Source: Cedecea lapagei (lineage in GTDB: Bacteria; Pseudomonadota; Gammaproteobacteria; Enterobacterales; Enterobacteriaceae). Taken from it: DNA of 64,000 nt. The stretch covers positions 3,782,001-3,846,000 of the forward strand of contig NZ_LR134201.1 in NCBI RefSeq assembly GCF_900635955.1, written 5' to 3'. A program made the position numbers and the translations under genes. Below the pieces are notes generated by a model that saw only the letters and a program-made list of their open reading frames with translations, searched no databases and had not been told where the DNA came from. Of this stretch, positions 59,251 to 64,000 are shown one piece after another; positions within the stretch are counted from its first letter, which is position 1, and every line of letters starts with the position of its first letter.

Positions 59251-61003
59251 CTGATGCCTCTTTCTGATTAATTACAAATTCGCTTTTTTCACCGGTTGCC
59301 AGCGCATCCGGCTCGATGTTCATGGTGCGCAATACGCCGCCCATGATCGCACCGAACACTGGCGCAGAGACGGCACCGCCGTAATACTTACCACCCTGCG
59401 GGTCATTGATAACCACCACCAGCGCAAAGCGCGGCTGGCTGGCTGGTGCAACGCCTGCTGTGTAAGCAATGTATTTGTTGATGTATTTGCCATCTGGCCC
59501 GACTTTTTTCGCGGTACCGGTTTTGATAGCAATACGGTAGCCCTTGATGGCCGCCTTCACGCCGCCGCCGCCGGGCAGCGCCACGCTTTCCATCATGTGT
59601 ACCACGGTACGAACGGTTGATTCAGCAAAGATACGCTCGCCGGGAACCGGCGGATCAACTTTGGTGATCGACAGCGGGCGGTAGACGCCATAGCTGCCGA
59701 TCGTTGCGTAGACTCGCGCTAACTGTAACGGGGTTACCATTAGCCCGTAGCCGAAAGAGAAGGTGGCCCTCTCTATGTCAGACCACCGTTGTTTTTGAGG
59801 ATATAAGCCACTGCGTTCCCCGACCAACCCCAAATTGGTCGCTTTTCCCAGTCCAAAACGTGAGTAAGTATCTACTAACGCTGAGGAGGGCATCGCTAAC
59901 GCCAGCTTGGAAACACCGACGTTACTCGACTTCTGTAGCACCCCGGTAAGGGTCAATTCGCTGTACCGCGCCACGTCTTTGATCTCATGGCCATTAATGC
60001 GGTACGGAATGGTATTCAGAACAGAATTTTCGTTCACCACGCCACGCTGCAGCGCAGTCATTACCACCATCGGTTTGACGGTGGAACCCGGCTCAAAGAC
60101 GTCAGTGATGGTGCGGTTACGCATCACGTCTTTTGCCGTGCCGGTCAGGTTGTTCGGGTTATAGGACGGGCTGTTCGCCATCGCCAGCACTTCACCGGTG
60201 TTTACATCGACCAAAACGGCGCTGCCCGACTCGGCTTTGTTGAAGGCAACGGCGTTATTCAGTTCGCGATATACCAGCGCCTGCAGGCGCTCATCAATGC
60301 TCAAAGCCAGGTTATGGGCGGCCTGGCTGTCGGTAGAGGAGATATCTTCGATAACGCGCCCGTAGCGATCTTTACGCACGATGCGTTCGCCGGGCTGACC
60401 GGTGAGCCACTTATCAAAGCTTTTTTCTACCCCCTCGATCCCTTCGCTGTCGACGTTGGTAAAGCCGATGAGGTGAGCAGTGACTTCGCCTGATGGATAG
60501 TAGCGGCGGGACTCCTGCCGCAGATGGATCCCCGGAAGCTTGAGCTTCTTGATGTAGTCGCCAATATCCGGGTTCACCTGACGAGCAAGATAAATAAACC
60601 GCCCGTTCGGGTTGCTGTTGACGCGGGATGACAGCTGGTCGAGAGGAATTTTTAGCGCATCCGCCAGCGCCTTCCAGCGGTTATCCAGCGTTACGCCGCC
60701 CGCGTCATGCAGCTCTTTCGGGTCGGCCCAAACCGCATTCACCGGCACGCTGACGGCCAGCGGTCGTCCTGCACGGTCGCTTATCATGCCGCGGGAGGTA
60801 GAGACCTCCTGTACGCGCAGCGAGCGCATGTCGCCCTGCCGCACCAGCATGTCCGGGTTGATTATCTGTAGCCAGGCTACGCGCCCCAGCAGGAATGCCA
60901 GGGCCAGAAGAATACACCCGCAGAGCAACGCAAAACGCCAACTGACAAAGTTGGCCTGTTCTTCCTGGCGTTTTGGTTTAAGCGTTTTTGCCGCTGCTCT
61001 CAT
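59237..61003 (-). CDS. ftsI: Septal transpeptidase FtsI (PBP3)
   Basis: Class B penicillin-binding protein crosslinking septal peptidoglycan. The 588 residues match E. coli in length. A membrane anchor (LLCGCILLALAFLLGRVAWLQ, about 29-49) precedes a pedestal domain and the transpeptidase domain with the active-site Ser307 in GSTVKPM, SSN (SSNVGVSKLAL) and KTGTAKK. No insertion of the kind linked to reduced aztreonam binding is seen after Pro333. The ATG at 61003 is chosen for length; a GTG at 61012 with closer AAGGA is possible. It is 15 bases after ftsL. Confidence 0.97.
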   Translation of the reverse strand: MRAAAKTLKPKRQEEQANFVSWRFALLCGCILLALAFLLGRVAWLQIINPDMLVRQGDMRSLRVQEVSTSRGMISDRAGRPLAVSVPVNAVWADPKELHDAGGVTLDNRWKALADALKIPLDQLSSRVNSNPNGRFIYLARQVNPDIGDYIKKLKLPGIHLRQESRRYYPSGEVTAHLIGFTNVDSEGIEGVEKSFDKWLTGQPGERIVRKDRYGRVIEDISSTDSQAAHNLALSIDERLQALVYRELNNAVAFNKAESGSAVLVDVNTGEVLAMANSPSYNPNNLTGTAKDVMRNRTITDVFEPGSTVKPMVVMTALQRGVVNENSVLNTIPYRINGHEIKDVARYSELTLTGVLQKSSNVGVSKLALAMPSSALVDTYSRFGLGKATNLGLVGERSGLYPQKQRWSDIERATFSFGYGLMVTPLQLARVYATIGSYGVYRPLSITKVDPPVPGERIFAESTVRTVVHMMESVALPGGGGVKAAIKGYRIAIKTGTAKKVGPDGKYINKYIAYTAGVAPASQPRFALVVVINDPQGGKYYGGAVSAPVFGAIMGGVLRTMNIEPDALATGEKSEFVINQKEASGGRS

Positions 61004-61018
61004 CTGTCGCACTATTCC

Positions 61019-61381
61019 TTATTGCTGAACTACGATGTTTTCCTGCGAAGGATCGACATGCTGCAGCTGCAGCTTTTCCGTGGCGATCCGTTCAACCCGG
61101 CTATGATCGCCGAGCGCATTTTCTTCAAGAATCAGGTTGCGCCATTCAATATCCAGCGCGTCGCGCTCAAGTACCATCTGCTCACGCTGCGCGGTAAGCA
61201 GGCGGGTATGGTGCGCCGTCGTGACCACGGAAACGGCAGTGACGATAATCGCGATGAACAAACAGAGTGCCAGTTTCCCATGGCGCAGCAGATCGCCGCC
61301 AATCACGCCAGGCAAAGCATGGCGCTCGTTGCTGCCGAGCTGCGTCACTCTGCTTAGGGTTTCTGTCACTCGATTGATCAT
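61019..61381 (-). CDS. ftsL: Cell division protein FtsL
   Basis: Small bitopic divisome protein forming a complex with FtsQ and FtsB and activating FtsWI. The 120 residues contain a membrane segment (LALCLFIAIIVTAVSVVTTAHHTR, about 36-59) and a periplasmic coiled coil (LLTAQREQMVLERDALDIEWRNLILEENAL). The C terminus is HVDPSQENIVVQQ. Its start overlaps rsmH by four bases. Confidence 0.97.
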   Translation of the reverse strand: MINRVTETLSRVTQLGSNERHALPGVIGGDLLRHGKLALCLFIAIIVTAVSVVTTAHHTRLLTAQREQMVLERDALDIEWRNLILEENALGDHSRVERIATEKLQLQHVDPSQENIVVQQ

Positions 61382-62319
61382 GCGTTAGTCCTTTCTGCAA
61401 TACGCAATACTGAGCTGCGGGCGCGAGGATTCTCCGCCACTTCCTCTTCGCCGGGCATCAACTTGCCAAGCGCCTTAAGCTGCCGACCGCCCAGCTTATT
61501 CAGCTGCGCTTCGGTCATTGGCAAACCGGCTGGCACCTGTGGGCCACGGCTGTTTTCACGCATAAAGCGCTTAACGATGCGATCTTCAAGTGAATGGAAG
61601 CTGATGATCGACAAGCGTCCGCCAACGGCCAGAGCTTCCAGCGAGCCCTTTAACGCTTTCTCAATCTCATCCAGCTCGCTGTTGATCCAGATACGAATAG
61701 CCTGGAACGTGCGCGTCGCCGGATGTTTGAACTTATCTTTTACCGGCATCGCCGCTGAGACGACCGCCGCCAGCTCTTTGGTACGCGTCATTGGCTCTTC
61801 GCGATTACGCTCAACGATGGCGCGCGCGATGCGTTTGCCAAAGCGCTCTTCACCAAAGGTTTTTATCACCCAGGCGATATCGGCTTCTTCCGCCGTCATC
61901 AGCCATTGGGCAGCGGATTGGCCCCGCGTGGGATCCATACGCATATCCAGCGGTCCATCACGCATAAACGAAAAACCGCGCTCCGCATCATCCAGTTGAG
62001 GAGAAGAGACGCCAAGATCCAACAAAATACCGTCGATCTTACCGTCCAGTTCGCGCTCACGAGCGTAATCTGCAAGCGCAGAGAATGGGCCATGAATGAT
62101 GGAGAAGCGTGGGTCATCGATAGCAGCCGCCGCGGCAATCGCCTGCGGATCGCGGTCGATAGCCAGCAGCCGTCCCTGCTCACCGAGCTGGGACAGAATC
62201 AGGCGTGAGTGGCCACCGCGACCAAAAGTGCCATCAATGTAGATGCCGTCAGGACGAATATTCAGGCCGTTAACGGCCTCATCCAGCAGCACCGTAGTGT
62301 GTTTAAAATTTTCCATCAT
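61378..62319 (-). CDS. rsmH: 16S rRNA (cytosine(1402)-N4)-methyltransferase RsmH (MraW)
   Basis: SAM-dependent methyltransferase acting on C1402 in the ribosomal P site. The 313 residues equal E. coli. SAM-binding features are GTFGRGGHSRLIL, LAIDRDPQAIAAA and LLDLGVSSPQLDD, and the substrate domain includes RTFQAIRIWINSELDEIE and FHSLEDRIVKRF. It starts two bases after mraZ and overlaps ftsL by four. Confidence 0.98.
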   Translation of the reverse strand: MMENFKHTTVLLDEAVNGLNIRPDGIYIDGTFGRGGHSRLILSQLGEQGRLLAIDRDPQAIAAAAAIDDPRFSIIHGPFSALADYARERELDGKIDGILLDLGVSSPQLDDAERGFSFMRDGPLDMRMDPTRGQSAAQWLMTAEEADIAWVIKTFGEERFGKRIARAIVERNREEPMTRTKELAAVVSAAMPVKDKFKHPATRTFQAIRIWINSELDEIEKALKGSLEALAVGGRLSIISFHSLEDRIVKRFMRENSRGPQVPAGLPMTEAQLNKLGGRQLKALGKLMPGEEEVAENPRARSSVLRIAERTNA

Positions 62320-62321
62320 TT

Positions 62322-62780
62322 CTAAAGTGACAAGTCCTGCAGACGATCCGACAAGGTGTTTGTCGAACCCTGCTCAGCGTCGATATCTTCCCTGACCTGT
62401 TGATGCCAGGTCGCCTCATCCCACAGCTCAAACTTATTGAACTGGCCGACCAGCATTACTTCTTTGGTGAGCCCGGCGTGCTGACGCAAAACTGGCGCCA
62501 GCAGCAGTCGCCCGGCGCTATCCATCTGACATTCGCTGGCATGCCCCAATAACAGCCGCTGCACGCGGCGCTCTGCGGGGTTCATGCTCGACAGACGGGC
62601 AAGCTTTTGTTCAATGATTTCCCACTCGGGAACGGTATAAAGCAGCAGGCAGGGGTGATGGATGTCGATGGTACAAACCATCTGACCTTCTGAGGTTTCG
62701 ATCAGCTTTTCCCTGTAACGGGTAGGTACGGCAAGCCGCCCCTTGCTGTCGAGATTGACTAACGTTGCCCCACGGAACAT
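62322..62780 (-). CDS. mraZ: Transcriptional regulator MraZ
   Basis: AbrB-like DNA-binding protein that represses its own dcw promoter in E. coli. The 152 residues carry two SpoVT/AbrB halves: FRGATLVNLDSKGRLAVPTRYRE and the second ending with HASECQMDSAGRLLLAPVLRQHAGL. It is the first gene of the dcw cluster. GGTGAGG precedes the ATG. Its target boxes lie in the leader immediately upstream. Confidence 0.98.
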   Translation of the reverse strand: MFRGATLVNLDSKGRLAVPTRYREKLIETSEGQMVCTIDIHHPCLLLYTVPEWEIIEQKLARLSSMNPAERRVQRLLLGHASECQMDSAGRLLLAPVLRQHAGLTKEVMLVGQFNKFELWDEATWHQQVREDIDAEQGSTNTLSDRLQDLSL

Positions 62781-62808
62781 GCCAGCCTCACCCTTTAATG
62801 ACCCATTT

Positions 62809-62833
62809 CACCACTTTATCCCACAAAATCCCA
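62809..62833 (-). promoter_or_regulatory. MraZ-binding direct repeats
   Basis: On the minus strand TGGGA (62833), TGGGA (62823) and the degenerate TGGTG (62813) occur at exact 10-base intervals, matching the TGGGN-N5 repeats bound by MraZ. They lie just downstream of the promoter, so binding should repress the dcw cluster. Confidence 0.88.
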
Positions 62834-62841
62834 CATAAAGG

Positions 62842-62871
62842 AGTTTACGGAGGGGAGGAAAACCTTGTCAA
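62842..62871 (-). promoter_or_regulatory. dcw cluster promoter (Pmra)
   Basis: -35 TTGACA (62871-62866), an 18-base spacer, and -10 TAAACT (62847-62842) on the minus strand, some 60 bases before the mraZ start. Same arrangement as E. coli Pmra. Confidence 0.88.
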
Positions 62872-63343
62872 GCCAGCCAGGCCGCCAGTGGGAATAAATT
62901 CCCGCACCTAAGCGATTGATTAATGGCTGGCGTGAAAAAGCCCGCATTAGCGAGGCAAAATTAACGTTATGAATATTTGAAAGAAAAAGACCAATAAACA
63001 TCAACAGCGTTAAAACGACGGAATACCTGGTTTAAAAAATATTAAGTACTCAGTTTGCGACGCGGGCGGCATTTTAAGGTATTTCAGGGCGGGTGAACAG
63101 CGCCAGATGCCCGTCTGATGCAGGCCTGGCGCAGGTCAGGAGAAAACGAAGAAGGTGAATGATGAATAATCCAACATTTCTTATCACGCTGGTGTGTAAC
63201 AAAATAATACAAAGGAGGAATTTATTTCCCGCTGCGGTTTTTTTTAGCAGATTTTTCCCGCTTCATTAATTGCCTTAAAAAATAAGGGTAAATATACGGG
63301 AAAAATCTTAATTGAGCCTAAGGGACGGGCAGTAGGCTGTTTC
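62872..63343. other. cra-mraZ intergenic region, no gene recognised
   Basis: About 470 AT-rich bases. A minus-strand frame of 62 codons (62816-63004) runs through the mraZ promoter and is probably not coding. On the plus strand a 36-residue frame begins at 63161 behind AGAAGGTG, and a strong AAGGAGG at 63212-63218 is followed by no ATG. No clear terminator for cra was found. Confidence 0.5.
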
Positions 63344-64000
63344 TTAGTAGCGACTTAAGCTGCCGCGGCGATAAAGATTGCGACGGATCCGGGTTAACCC
63401 TGGCTTTGGCTTGCGTGGTTCATCAAGGCTTGCCAGCACCAGCTCAAGCACCCTTTCTGCGACATCACGATGGCGCTGCGCGACCGCCAGCACCGGGCAC
63501 TGCAGGAAATCCAGCAGTTCGTGATCGCCAAAGGTGGCGATGGCCAGGTCTGAAGGCAGCCGCCCGTGACGACGCAGCGTCACATCCATCACGCCCTGCA
63601 GCAACGCAAAAGAGGTTGTGTACAGCGCGTCCGGCATGGCGTGGGTTTCCAGCCATTTTTCAAAGAGCTGGGCCGCGGCTTCGCGTTCATAGCTGTTGGC
63701 ATAGAGGTAGTTAACCGTGCGCGGATCGTCCTTCCAGGCAGTACGGAATCCCTGCTCGCGCAGGAAACTGACCGACAGCTCAGGCAGCGCGCCGAGATAA
63801 AGAATGTTGTCCCCGGGGAATTTACGCAGCTCCTCAGCCAGCATCTCCGCATCGTCCTGATCGGCCCCCACCACGCTGGTGAAATGCTCGCGATCCAGGG
63901 CACGGTCGAGGGCGATAATCGGCAATGAATCGTTGGCCCAGCGCTGATAAAAAGGGTGCTCAGGCGGAAGAGACGTGGAGACAATAATCGCATCAACCTG
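63344..64000 (-). CDS. cra: Catabolite repressor/activator Cra (FruR), C-terminal part
   Basis: LacI/GalR-family regulator of central carbon flux, released from DNA by fructose phosphates. Only the last 218 codons are present; the gene enters from the right edge, reading QVDAIIVSTSLPPEHPFYQRW, and the DNA-binding N terminus is outside. The effector domain includes ALDRALDREHFTSVVGADQDD and LAIATFGDHELLDFLQCPVLAVAQRHRDVAERVLELV. It ends LTRIRRNLYRRGSLSRY. It precedes mraZ on the same strand, as in E. coli. Confidence 0.96.
   Translation of the reverse strand, partial: QVDAIIVSTSLPPEHPFYQRWANDSLPIIALDRALDREHFTSVVGADQDDAEMLAEELRKFPGDNILYLGALPELSVSFLREQGFRTAWKDDPRTVNYLYANSYEREAAAQLFEKWLETHAMPDALYTTSFALLQGVMDVTLRRHGRLPSDLAIATFGDHELLDFLQCPVLAVAQRHRDVAERVLELVLASLDEPRKPKPGLTRIRRNLYRRGSLSRY

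Noticed and set aside
62816..63004. A 62-codon minus-strand frame upstream of mraZ
   Set aside because: It runs through the -35, -10 and MraZ boxes of the dcw promoter and has no ribosome binding site, so it cannot be translated from that promoter.

Overview
The window is a chromosomal segment of an enterobacterium (family Enterobacteriaceae). Gene content, gene order and overlaps follow the Escherichia coli K-12 map from hrpB to cra (fruR), presented in the opposite orientation. Many proteins are close to identical to those of E. coli as I remember them. Three differences from K-12 argue against Escherichia itself: no yadD between panC and panD, no yacH between acnB and lpdA, and an extra DUF721/DciA-like gene beside secM. 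The genus cannot be fixed from the sequence alone.

Layout. 1-9.6 kb: 5' part of hrpB; thpR-sfsA; dksA-gluQ; pcnB-folK-panB-panC-panD (poly(A) polymerase, folate and pantothenate synthesis); yadE and yadI. 9.6-19.6 kb: ABC exporter yadGH, carbonic anhydrase can, hpt, the PQQ glucose dehydrogenase gcd, copper oxidase cueO, yacC, spermidine genes speE-speD, and yacL. 19.7-30.2 kb: aconitase acnB, a gap with small frames, then pdhR-aceE-aceF-lpdA, the pyruvate dehydrogenase operon, read right to left under a clear PdhR operator. 30.7-41 kb: aroP, ampE-ampD, nadC, the type IV pilin set ppdD-hofB-hofC, guaC, coaE-zapD-yacG, mutT. 41-45.8 kb: secA, its arrest-peptide regulator secM, the DUF721 gene, lpxC. 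45.9-62.9 kb: the division and cell wall (dcw) cluster, transcribed right to left from the mraZ promoter: mraZ-rsmH-ftsL-ftsI-murE-murF-mraY-murD-ftsW-murG-murC-ddlB-ftsQ-ftsA-ftsZ. The window ends inside cra.

The dcw genes are packed with overlaps or gaps of a few bases. They make lipid II (murC-F, mraY, murG, ddlB) and the divisome that uses it (ftsL, ftsI, ftsW, ftsQ, ftsA, ftsZ). Readable control sites include a CueR promoter for cueO, a CRP site before gcd, a PdhR operator before pdhR, a possible Cra site before acnB, MraZ boxes after the mraZ promoter, and the SecM arrest motif before secA.

The main anomaly is three single-base frameshifts, all in A/T homopolymers, in the essential genes ftsA, murC and ftsW. 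Correcting each restores the expected protein length, so they are most likely sequencing errors. I found no phage, insertion sequence, CRISPR array, tRNA or rRNA, and no convincing new multi-gene system. The least explained parts are the acnB-lpdA gap, with a possible 39-residue membrane protein, and the DUF721 gene.
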